Origin: Bacteroidota bacterium
GTDB lineage: Bacteria; Bacteroidota; Bacteroidia; Bacteroidales; VadinHA17
Direction: 5' to 3'
NCBI GenBank assembly: GCA_030631445.1
Contig: DAOVLD010000026.1
Location: 1-12,521, forward strand
Length of the DNA: 12,521 bases
Shown in pieces: positions 1-6,759 of the stretch. The position numbers and the translations under genes were made by a program. The first letter of the stretch is position 1, and each line of letters begins with the position of its first letter. The notes under the pieces were generated by a model, which saw nothing but the letters and a program-made list of their open reading frames with translations, ran no database searches and was not told the DNA's origin.

Positions 1-1
1 A

Positions 2-3000
2 AAATCAGATCTGGTCTGTTATGCTCAAAGAGACAGTGGTATAATTTATCAAACACAGGGAACATTATTTCCTGACAGGGCAGTGTGGATTGGTGAGGGA
101 GGAATTGTAAGTTGGGAAAGAGCCGGATTTGACAGAACCCGTGTTTATGCTGAGCTACAGAATTACCAGATAAATCTTAGTCATCCATATTACTCAGCTG
201 ATTCGGTACTTTTTTACCACCATATTTACCTGGACAAACCACTTAAGGGGAACCTTGAAGAGAGGATAAGAGCTATTCCCTCACCCAACATGGCTACATT
301 TCCCAGGTTCAACTCTTATACCAAACGTATTCTGATTGTGAATATGTTTGAGAATATCAACTTTGAGGGTGGTGTTTCAATGCATGGCAGTAAGCTAAAC
401 GGAACAGGTGATAAATACAAAAATGCCAATCTCTCAATTTTTAAGAACGACACCCTGCAGCTGAATATTAAGTCAGAATATATTGTATTTTCAAAAGACC
501 GCATTGCCAGCAAAAAAGCTATTGCAACAATTTACCTTGAAGAAGACTCTATTTTCCATCCCGGAATTGCCTTCAATTATCAAGTTTCAAATAAAGAAAT
601 AACGTTGTACCGTACAAATGATAAACTTACTCACAGCCCATATTTTAATTCCTACCACAATCTTGATATGGAATTTGAGATGTTCTCATGGAAGATTGAG
701 GATCCAAAAATAAAAATGACAATGTCAAGAGGAGCAAGTCTTGGGCAGGCACGATTTGAATCAATCAGTTATTATAACGAAAATGAATTCCACAGAATCC
801 AGGGAATCGATGAACATCATCCTCTTTTTACACTGAAAAATTTTGCCAAATGGTATTACTCCGAAACTTTTCCTGTTGATGAACTGGCAAAATGGATGAA
901 TAAACCACCATACCAGATAAAACAACTCTGTGTAAGATTATCAACAGGTGGTTTTATTTATTATGATCAGAATACGGGTGAAGTAACAATTAAAAAACGG
1001 TTATACGATTTTATTGATGCATTTGCCGGAGAGATTGATTTTGATGTGATTGGTTTTGTTTCAAATACAAGGGCTCCGCTTGAAAATGCCACACTTGATC
1101 TGAATACTAATAATTTGACCATTAATGGTGTATCTCAAATATTTCTTAGCGATTTTCAAAATGTTATCATATGGCCAAAAAATGAACAAATTATTCTTGG
1201 TAAAAACCGGAATTTTGATTTTGACGGGAAAATCATAGCTGGTCTTTTTACATTTTTTGGCGAAAATTTTGAATTCAAGTATGATTCTTTTAAGATTGAT
1301 CTTCACAACCTTGACTCTATGCAGCTATCTATTCAGACAGATACATCCAATATTTATGGAGACGCTTTACTTTCAGAAATCAAGAATACTATTGAAATGA
1401 TAACAGGGGAACTACTTATTGATCATCCTTCGAATAAATCGGGATATTATCAATTCCCTGAATACCCAATACTTCACAGTTTGTCCAATTCTTTCGTTTA
1501 TTACGATCATATTCCCGGTTTGGACAGCACAGATTCCCGCGATGATTTTTATTTTGAGCTTGAACCTTACACAATCAATAACCTGGACAGATTCAAAAAA
1601 GAAGATGTGCAGTTCAAAGGTAAATTCAGTAGTGGTATATTCCCGGAAATCTCACAAACACTTACAGTACAGGAAGATAATTCACTCGGTTTTTCGCACA
1701 CAACTCCTGCCGAAGGGCTTCCTGCATATAAAGGAAAAGGAACTTTTTACAATAATATCAAACTAAGTAATAAAGGACTCAAGGGCGAGGGAAAATTGCA
1801 TTATCTTTCTTCCTTTACTGAATCTGATGATTTTGTTTTTTATCCCGATTCAATGTTTGCCGAAGCTCAAACTTTTAGTATTAATAAGCAGGAAACCGGT
1901 GTGAAGTTTCCAGAATTAAGTACAGATAATGTCCGGATAAAATGGTACCCAAATAAAGATGAATGGATTGCCGAGAGCACTGAGAATGATTTTTCATTAT
2001 TTGATGATAAGATGAAATTGAAAGGATCAGTTACACTAAAACCTGATGGCCTTTTAGGGTCAGGAAGAATTGATCTGCCTGATGCCATTTTAACATCGGA
2101 TAATTATCTTTTTACAGAAAAGTCTTTTGATACTGATACAGCTAACTTCCGGTTAAAATCGAAAAAAACTGACGGATATGCATTTATTGCTGACAATGTA
2201 AGCGCACATATTGATTTAAGTAATAATAGTGGCTTATTCGCCTCAAATTCTGATACAACCGATATGATTTTCCCTGAAAACCAGATAACAACCAGTCTGG
2301 ACTATTTTATATGGAATATGAATGTTAAAGAGCTGGCAATGGGCAAAGCTGATGCCAGAATTGAAAAACCAACTTTAGTTTCAATCAATCCAAAAAAAGA
2401 CTCATTAGGATTTGTAACCGACTCAGCGGTTTACAGCATGGAAGAGAATCTTATTACTGCTTATGAAGTAAATTTTATTGAAATAGCTGATGCAATGATC
2501 TTTCCTCATGAAGGTATTGTTAAAATTGAAAACAAATCGAGAATAAGAACTCTTGAAGATGCAAAGATTCTTGCCAACAACCGGTTTGTAATTGAACCGG
2601 CAAGTGTAAATATCCATGATAAAAAAAATTATACCGGTTCAGGATTGTATAATTATATTGACCAAAATGAAAATCTTCAACCAATTAGGTTTGACAGCAT
2701 AACAGTAAACAAAGAGAAAGTAACGGTCGGATACGGAACCATCGAAGAAAATGATGATTTTAAATTAAGTCCCTACTTCCGTTTTATTGGAGATGTAAAT
2801 ATAAATGCGAATAAAGATTATCTGACTTTTACAGGAGGAGTACAAATTGAACACCAGTGTGCCGGCATAGCTCAGAATTATTTACAATTTACATCTGAGA
2901 TCAATCCTGAGAATGTGTTGATTCCTGTTTCATCTAACTTACGGAATAGTGATGGCAGAAGAATTTTCAGCGGTCTTTATATCACGGAAGACTCCACTCA

Positions 3001-3919
3001 TATTTATCAAACATTTATGGGCGGACGAAAAGACTACAGTGATAACCTTATAACGCAAGCTGAAGGTTATTTGTATTATGATGAAGGTTCAGATAATTAC
3101 AAAATAGGTAGTTTGGAAAAATTGACTGATGAAAGTTTACCAGGCAACCTGCTTAGTTTTGATAAAAATTATTGTAATCTTTATGGTGAAGGGTCGCTTG
3201 ATCTGGCTGTGGAATATGGACAGGTTAAGATTACTATTGTTGGAAATACTCTTCATGAATCAGAATCAGAACTAACAACAATGAATGTTATGTTAGGTTT
3301 TGATTTCTTCTTTTCCGATGAAGCTATGATGGTTGCGGCTAACGATATATTTGTTATACCCACACTTGAGCCTGTTGATATGACCACCGGGCAATATAAA
3401 AAAGGTATACGGGAACTAATAGGTGTTGAACAGGCTAATTCATTATCACAGGAATCAAGTCTTTTTGGAATAATGGCTGAACTTCCCGAAGGGATCAGAA
3501 AATACAAAATACTTTTAACAGATGTTAAATTAAAATGGAACCAGGAAACCAGTTCATATCGCTCAGTAGGAAAGATAGGTATTGGTAATATCATGAATAA
3601 ACAACTGAACGTAAAAATTGAAGGTTACCTTGAAATTCAAAAGAAGAAAAGCGGTGACATGTTTGATCTGTATCTTAAACTTGATAATGAAACCTGGTAT
3701 TATTTCGCATATACAAGAGGCGTTATGCAAGCCCTTTCAAATAACCATAGATTCACAGATCCTATTCAGGTACTCAAGACAGGTCAAAGAAGACTAGATG
3801 TAAAAAGTGGTGAGACATCTTATATATATATGCTATCAGTCGACAGAAAACTTCAGATGTTCCTGAGAAGGTTCAGATTATATGAAAATAATGAAAATAG
3901 TGATGAGGAAGAATTATAG
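2..3919 (+). CDS. Very long conserved beta-rich protein of unknown function, 5'-truncated by the window edge
   Basis: The frame is open from base 2 through the TAG at 3917-3919, giving about 1305 residues. An internal GTG at 83 could be read as a start, but codons 2-82 (beginning KSDLVCYAQRDSG) continue in the same style, so the true start lies outside the window. No signal peptide can be seen because the N-terminus is missing. The sequence is dominated by alternating hydrophobic/polar strands with recurring glycine turns: FEGGVSMHG near 360, KGKGTFYNN near 1730, KGEGKLHY near 1780, and LLGSGRIDLPDA near 2050. This pattern recalls periplasmic or outer-membrane beta-scaffolds (OstA/AsmA/TamB-like), but I see no diagnostic motif. 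Around 860-1020 a helical segment (VDELAKWMNKPPYQIKQL) interrupts the strands. The C-terminus is acidic (NSDEEEL). I recognise the style as a family common in Bacteroidales genomes but know no function. An envelope location is inference. It ends 3 bases before the convergent phosphoesterase gene. Confidence 0.88.
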   Translation, partial: KSDLVCYAQRDSGIIYQTQGTLFPDRAVWIGEGGIVSWERAGFDRTRVYAELQNYQINLSHPYYSADSVLFYHHIYLDKPLKGNLEERIRAIPSPNMATFPRFNSYTKRILIVNMFENINFEGGVSMHGSKLNGTGDKYKNANLSIFKNDTLQLNIKSEYIVFSKDRIASKKAIATIYLEEDSIFHPGIAFNYQVSNKEITLYRTNDKLTHSPYFNSYHNLDMEFEMFSWKIEDPKIKMTMSRGASLGQARFESISYYNENEFHRIQGIDEHHPLFTLKNFAKWYYSETFPVDELAKWMNKPPYQIKQLCVRLSTGGFIYYDQNTGEVTIKKRLYDFIDAFAGEIDFDVIGFVSNTRAPLENATLDLNTNNLTINGVSQIFLSDFQNVIIWPKNEQIILGKNRNFDFDGKIIAGLFTFFGENFEFKYDSFKIDLHNLDSMQLSIQTDTSNIYGDALLSEIKNTIEMITGELLIDHPSNKSGYYQFPEYPILHSLSNSFVYYDHIPGLDSTDSRDDFYFELEPYTINNLDRFKKEDVQFKGKFSSGIFPEISQTLTVQEDNSLGFSHTTPAEGLPAYKGKGTFYNNIKLSNKGLKGEGKLHYLSSFTESDDFVFYPDSMFAEAQTFSINKQETGVKFPELSTDNVRIKWYPNKDEWIAESTENDFSLFDDKMKLKGSVTLKPDGLLGSGRIDLPDAILTSDNYLFTEKSFDTDTANFRLKSKKTDGYAFIADNVSAHIDLSNNSGLFASNSDTTDMIFPENQITTSLDYFIWNMNVKELAMGKADARIEKPTLVSINPKKDSLGFVTDSAVYSMEENLITAYEVNFIEIADAMIFPHEGIVKIENKSRIRTLEDAKILANNRFVIEPASVNIHDKKNYTGSGLYNYIDQNENLQPIRFDSITVNKEKVTVGYGTIEENDDFKLSPYFRFIGDVNINANKDYLTFTGGVQIEHQCAGIAQNYLQFTSEINPENVLIPVSSNLRNSDGRRIFSGLYITEDSTHIYQTFMGGRKDYSDNLITQAEGYLYYDEGSDNYKIGSLEKLTDESLPGNLLSFDKNYCNLYGEGSLDLAVEYGQVKITIVGNTLHESESELTTMNVMLGFDFFFSDEAMMVAANDIFVIPTLEPVDMTTGQYKKGIRELIGVEQANSLSQESSLFGIMAELPEGIRKYKILLTDVKLKWNQETSSYRSVGKIGIGNIMNKQLNVKIEGYLEIQKKKSGDMFDLYLKLDNETWYYFAYTRGVMQALSNNHRFTDPIQVLKTGQRRLDVKSGETSYIYMLSVDRKLQMFLRRFRLYENNENSDEEEL

Positions 3920-3922
3920 AAG

Positions 3923-4429
3923 TTATACAATTTTTCCTCTTTCTCCCAATCTAATTACTTCAAGATCTTTAATATCACTGCCATCGATAATGAATCTGAC
4001 CGCGGTTATAAATTTGTGAATACCAGATTTACCAGCAGCTCCCGGGTTTATATGTAATAAATCCAGTTCCTTGTCATACATAACCTTAAGTATATGTGAA
4101 TGTCCGGAGATGAATAATCCGGGAGGGTTTTTATGTATCTCCTCTCTTACCAGCCGGTCGTACTTTCCGGGATAACCACCAATATGAGTAATCCACACTG
4201 ATTTATTTTCACAAATGAACCGGAGATTTTTCGGGAAACCGGAACGGATCTTATGACCGTCAATATTTCCATAAACTGCCCTTAATGGTTTAAATTGTTC
4301 TAACCTGTGTACAATTTCAATATCACCTATATCACCAGCATGCCAGATTTCATCACACTCCCCAAAATATTCAAATATATCAGGGTGAAGATATCTATGG
4401 GTGTCTGATAATAATCCGATCCTTGTCAT
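3923..4429 (-). CDS. YfcE/MJ0936-family metallophosphoesterase
   Basis: A 168-residue calcineurin-like phosphoesterase, the normal size for small YfcE-type phosphodiesterases, which bind two metal ions (often Mn) and hydrolyse phosphodiesters. All metal-binding motifs are visible in order: SDTH (D9, H11), HAGDIGD (D33), YGNID (N55), THIGG (H82) and SGHSH (H110, H112), followed by the family's NPGAAG. I chose the ATG at 4427-4429 because the family begins directly with a first strand like TRIGLLSDTH. An in-frame GTG at 4495 would add 22 residues rich in Phe, Ile and Leu that the family lacks. The natural substrate cannot be told from sequence. The gene is cytoplasmic and probably monocistronic. 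It reads away from rsmE and runs tail-to-tail into the giant protein gene with a 3-base gap and no visible terminator between them. Confidence 0.93.
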   Translation of the reverse strand: MTRIGLLSDTHRYLHPDIFEYFGECDEIWHAGDIGDIEIVHRLEQFKPLRAVYGNIDGHKIRSGFPKNLRFICENKSVWITHIGGYPGKYDRLVREEIHKNPPGLFISGHSHILKVMYDKELDLLHINPGAAGKSGIHKFITAVRFIIDGSDIKDLEVIRLGERGKIV

Positions 4430-4523
4430 TTCCAGCTTTTTTAGAAAGAATAAATCTATAATAATTTTCAGAAATATATCGAAATAGTTGTACACTAATC
4501 CTTCCTGCCTGCAAATAATCCAA

Positions 4524-4531
4524 CAAACATA
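4524..4531 (-). promoter_or_regulatory. Possible -7 promoter element for the phosphoesterase gene
   Basis: On the minus strand this reads TATGTTTG, a full match to the Bacteroidota -7 consensus TAnnTTTG. It would put transcription start near 4518 and give a 5' leader of about 90 bases before the chosen ATG at 4429. I see no good -33 TTG at the expected distance, so the call rests on the -7 element alone. Confidence 0.3.
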
Positions 4532-4550
4532 AAGGTTAACAGGAAATTGC

Positions 4551-4558
4551 TAAATTTG
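4551..4558 (+). promoter_or_regulatory. Probable -7 promoter element for rsmE
   Basis: TAAATTTG is a full match to the Bacteroidota -7 consensus TAnnTTTG. It sits 21 bases before the rsmE ATG, implying a short leader of roughly 15 bases. No convincing -33 TTG is present. The start codon at 4580 has no Shine-Dalgarno sequence, which is usual for this phylum. Confidence 0.45.
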
Positions 4559-4579
4559 TTTTTTTTACTTACATAAAAG

Positions 4580-5281
4580 ATGCATACTTTTTATACACCG
4601 GGCATTCAGGGGAAGTTACACCAGCTTGAGAAGCAGGAATCACAACACTGTATAAATGTGCTCCGCTTACAAGAGGGTGATAAAATTATCCTTGTTGACG
4701 GAAATGGCGGATACCACAAAGCAAAGGTCAAGAAACCTGATTTACATAAATGCACGGTTGAAATTATAAGCAGTAAACACGAGGTTGGAAAAAAGGATTT
4801 CAGACTTCATATTGCAATTGCTCCAACAAAAAACATCAGCCGTTTCGAATGGTTTCTTGAAAAAGCAACTGAAATTGGCATTGATGAGATCACTCCCTTG
4901 CTTTGTGAGCGATCTGAAAGGAAAACCATTCGCAACGAACGTTTAGATAAGGTAATTGTTTCAGCGATGAAGCAATCTGTCAAAGCCTACAAACCAAAAT
5001 TAAATAGAATAACAAATTTCACAGAATTCGTATCCTTAAAACATTCCTTCAATAAATTCATTGCCTATTGCGACCAGAAATCTAATCCTGAATTAAAAGA
5101 AATGGTAACAAAAGGAAATGATATTCTGATCTTAATTGGTCCTGAGGGAGATTTTTCTTCAGAAGAAGTACATCAGGCATCCAAAAACGGATTCTGTTCA
5201 ATACAACTGGGAACAAGCAGGTTACGTACAGAAACAGCTGGTATTGTTGCCTGTCACACCGTTAATCTGATTAACCGGTAA
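4580..5281 (+). CDS. rsmE: 16S rRNA (uracil-1498-N3)-methyltransferase RsmE
   Basis: RsmE methylates N3 of U1498 in helix 44 of 16S rRNA using S-adenosylmethionine, acting on the assembled small subunit in the cytoplasm. The 233-residue length is typical. The N-terminal PUA-like domain (about residues 1-70) shows the expected HCINVLRLQEGD stretch. The C-terminal SPOUT methyltransferase domain carries LEKATEIGIDEITPL, the SAM-binding knot motif GPEGDFS at residues 187-193, and LGTSRLRTETA at 210-220. All of these are diagnostic of the family. The start MHTFYTP matches how the family usually begins. The gene appears to be transcribed alone from its own promoter. It is followed by the repeat-rich region with small hairpins but no classical U-tract terminator. 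Confidence 0.97.
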   Translation: MHTFYTPGIQGKLHQLEKQESQHCINVLRLQEGDKIILVDGNGGYHKAKVKKPDLHKCTVEIISSKHEVGKKDFRLHIAIAPTKNISRFEWFLEKATEIGIDEITPLLCERSERKTIRNERLDKVIVSAMKQSVKAYKPKLNRITNFTEFVSLKHSFNKFIAYCDQKSNPELKEMVTKGNDILILIGPEGDFSSEEVHQASKNGFCSIQLGTSRLRTETAGIVACHTVNLINR

Positions 5282-5291
5282 CTAGTGTCAA

Positions 5292-5411
5292 GGCAAAAGC
5301 TTGCCACGTGAAATGCGACGCTTGCCGTGCCTGCCCCGCAGGGAAGAATGACCGTGTCGGGGTGAAATTTGAGACACGAAAATATTTCACCAGGGAAGGA
5401 GCATATTTCAC
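5292..5411. repeat. GC-richer hairpin cluster after rsmE, candidate dispersed intergenic repeat
   Basis: This stretch is visibly richer in GC than its surroundings and contains three inverted repeats: GGCAA/TTGCC (5292-5296 and 5301-5305), CCTGC/GCAGG around a 3-base loop (5330-5342), and GGTGAAAT/ATTTCACC (5361-5368 and 5384-5391). GTGAAAT also occurs at 5308-5314, and ATATTTCAC is directly repeated at 5382-5390 and 5403-5411. None of the stems is followed by a T-run, so they are poor intrinsic terminators. A minus-strand ORF of 77 codons across it reads as repeat translation rather than protein. I infer a small REP-like or dispersed element; copy number cannot be tested from one window. Confidence 0.45.
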
Positions 5412-5435
5412 TGTGGGCAAAAGTGAAGAATAAAG

Positions 5436-5560
5436 AGTTGAGTAGTTGAGTAAGTTGAGTAAGAAGGAAAAAGAAAGAGGAAGAAGGAAGAGTTCAAAGT
5501 TCAAGGTTCCTTAGGCACTTTAAACTTTAGGCACTTTAGGCACTTCTTTATTTAGGTACT
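5436..5560. repeat. Low-complexity tandem repeats and polypurine run
   Basis: In order: AGTTGAGT three times (5436-5443, 5444-5451, 5453-5460); an uninterrupted purine-only run of 32 bases (5461-5492); AGTTCAA twice in tandem (5491-5497, 5498-5504); and TTAGGCACTT three times (5511-5520, 5527-5536, 5536-5545), with a degenerate TTTAGGTACT at 5551-5560. Several unrelated short units placed end to end suggest slippage or accumulation of intergenic repeats rather than coding sequence. Confidence 0.7.
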
Positions 5561-5587
5561 GAATAGTTACTATAAAGCTAATAATTT

Positions 5588-5773
5588 TCAGGATTGTTCT
5601 ATTTGTCGAAACAATCTCTCAGTTACTTCTTTTCTAACATTAAATTGAAGAAGAAAAAGAAGAGATAAAACGTCACTAAAAGAATGTTCCACCTGCCATT
5701 CAAGGTGATACAAGTCCGTGTCGTTATCTACATTATTACTGAGTAAAGGGATAGGAGTATAACTTTGTTCCAT
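5588..5773 (-). CDS. Possible small protein (61 aa), unrecognised
   Basis: An ATG at 5771-5773 opens a 61-codon frame ending in TGA at 5588-5590. I do not recognise the product. The first half is polar and acidic (SNNVDNDTDLYHLEW). The second half looks like an amphipathic helix with a leucine-rich core (SDVLSLLFLLQF) followed by charged VRKEVTERLFRQIEQ. There is no signal peptide or clear membrane anchor. Unlike both flanks, this stretch is not low-complexity, which favours a real gene or the remnant of one. It is on the same strand as the sigma factor gene and about 234 bases downstream of it, so a functional link is conceivable but unsupported. There is no Shine-Dalgarno sequence and no clear -7 element. 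It could equally be a chance ORF. Confidence 0.4.
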   Translation of the reverse strand: MEQSYTPIPLLSNNVDNDTDLYHLEWQVEHSFSDVLSLLFLLQFNVRKEVTERLFRQIEQS

Positions 5774-5864
5774 AGGCAGATAATTATTGTTTTGATATAC
5801 ATTAAAACGTTATACCCGAAGATTTAGTATTTAAGGTGTGGAAATCTTTTTTAATAACCTGTCA

Positions 5865-6007
5865 GCTGGTTACTGTTGCTGGGTGCTGGTTCTTATCCTC
5901 AAACTCTTCATTCTTCACCTTTCTCTTCTTTGCGTCTGCGTCTCTGCGATTCATTCTTCCCTCTTCCCTTTTAACTTTATAACTTTCAACTTTCAACTTC
6001 TTCACTC
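5865..6007. repeat. Polypyrimidine and tandem-repeat region downstream of the sigma factor gene
   Basis: GCTGGTT occurs at 5865-5871 and 5885-5891. The block TGCGTCTGCGTC plus a further TGCG lies at 5931-5948; similar CTTTGCGTCT-type strings recur between genes in many Bacteroidota. A pyrimidine-rich stretch follows, with AACTTTC in tandem (5981-5987, 5988-5994) and a partial third copy. The repeats run right up to the sigma factor stop codon at 6008-6010. On the opposite strand the region is purine-rich and resembles 5421-5510, so the two repeat blocks are roughly inverted around the small ORF. No T-run terminator is evident. Confidence 0.6.
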
Positions 6008-6595
6008 TTAATAATAGGTAAGACTCAATTTTTTCTCTTCAATCATCTTTCGCATATTTATAAGTGCATATCTCATTCTACCCAGGGCAGTATTAATACT
6101 CACATCTGTTTGCTCAGCAATTTCTTTAAAACTAAGTTGGCCATAATGCCTAAGCATAACAACCTCTTTTTGATCATCAGGTAATTCATCAATAAGTTTC
6201 CTGACATCTTTTATTATCTGGTCATGCACAATTAATTGTTCAATATTTTTTGCTGAAAATTTACTTGAGTTAAACAAGTCAGACTCATAATCCTCGTTAT
6301 TACAGGTATTTATCTGTTTTTCTTTACGGAAATGGTCAATTACAAGATTATGAGCAATACGTATTACCCAGGAAACAAACTTTCCGTTATCCTTATATTT
6401 ATGCATTTTAAGTGATTGGATTACTTTAATGAATGTTTCCTGAAACAGATCTTCGGCAAGCTGCTGATTTTTGACCATCAGCAAAATATAGGTATATACT
6501 TTTGTTTTGTAGCGATTAATTAACTCTTCAATACTTGGTTGACTACCATTCATGAACCGTTCTATCAGTTCATAATCAGGTAAATTATGAATCAT
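6008..6595 (-). CDS. ECF-type RNA polymerase sigma-70 family factor
   Basis: A 195-residue two-domain sigma factor that would bind core RNA polymerase and direct it to its own promoter set. Sigma region 2 spans about residues 24-95, with the core-binding LAEDLFQETFIKV (46-58) and the region 2.3/2.4 stretch FVSWVIRIAHNLVIDHFRK (73-91). Sigma region 4 spans about 137-190, with ELPDDQKEVVMLRHYGQLS and a helix-turn-helix around FKEIAEQTDVSINTALGRMR. There is no extra C-terminal domain. The ATG at 6593-6595 is set by a strong Shine-Dalgarno sequence 6 bases upstream. No anti-sigma gene with a transmembrane segment lies next to it: downstream are repeats and a possible 61-residue ORF, and upstream is divergent uvrA. 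Regulation by a distant partner, or at expression level, is inferred. Target genes cannot be deduced. Confidence 0.95.
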   Translation of the reverse strand: MIHNLPDYELIERFMNGSQPSIEELINRYKTKVYTYILLMVKNQQLAEDLFQETFIKVIQSLKMHKYKDNGKFVSWVIRIAHNLVIDHFRKEKQINTCNNEDYESDLFNSSKFSAKNIEQLIVHDQIIKDVRKLIDELPDDQKEVVMLRHYGQLSFKEIAEQTDVSINTALGRMRYALINMRKMIEEKKLSLTYY

Positions 6596-6601
6596 TATCT
6601 T

Positions 6602-6608
6602 ACCTCCT
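6602..6608 (-). promoter_or_regulatory. Strong Shine-Dalgarno sequence of the sigma factor gene
   Basis: On the minus strand AGGAGGT lies 6 bases before the ATG at 6595. This is near-perfect anti-SD complementarity at good spacing, and none of the other genes in the window has it. It fixes the start codon. Confidence 0.75.
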
Positions 6609-6715
6609 ATTTAAATTCAATTGGAGTAGAAATGTTTCTAAGGCAGTCCTCCTGTATTTAGTTTAATCTTAATATTATGCAATTAAAGTAAAAAAAATGT
6701 TTAATCAAAAAATAT

Positions 6716-6723
6716 TACTTTTG
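6716..6723 (+). promoter_or_regulatory. Probable -7 promoter element for uvrA
   Basis: TACTTTTG matches TAnnTTTG completely and lies 36 bases before the uvrA ATG, giving an inferred leader of about 30 bases. The -33 region is a T/A-rich run without a clear TTG. I see no recognisable LexA-type operator, so damage induction cannot be claimed. Confidence 0.4.
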
Positions 6724-6759
6724 AAATTTGCTAAATAATGTTAAAATATTTGCAGCAAC

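Noticed and set aside
83..85. GTG as the real start of the giant protein
   Set aside because: The frame is open back to base 2 with coding-like sequence, so the gene continues beyond the window.
1419..1766. Plus-strand ORF of 115 codons inside the giant protein gene
   Set aside because: It lies entirely within the longer frame, has no recognisable pattern, and fits an out-of-frame shadow in AT-rich DNA.
4430..4495. GTG at 4495 as start of the phosphoesterase
   Set aside because: It adds 22 Phe/Ile/Leu-rich residues before the conserved first strand. The family starts at the internal ATG (4429).
5292..5305. Intrinsic terminator of rsmE at the GGCAA/TTGCC hairpin
   Set aside because: The stem is only 5 base pairs and is followed by ACGTGAAATG, not a T-run.
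5271..5504. Minus-strand ORF of 77 codons overlapping the end of rsmE
   Set aside because: It runs through the hairpin cluster, the AGTTGAGT repeats and the polypurine run, so its sequence is translated repeat. It also overlaps the rsmE stop codon and has no domain-like pattern.
5436..6007. CRISPR array
   Set aside because: The repeats are short (7-10 bases), directly adjacent or overlapping, of several types, and have no regular unique spacers.
6647..6653. AGGAGGA on the minus strand as ribosome binding site of a leader peptide
   Set aside because: No ATG, GTG or TTG start codon lies at suitable spacing downstream, so no leader peptide can be proposed.
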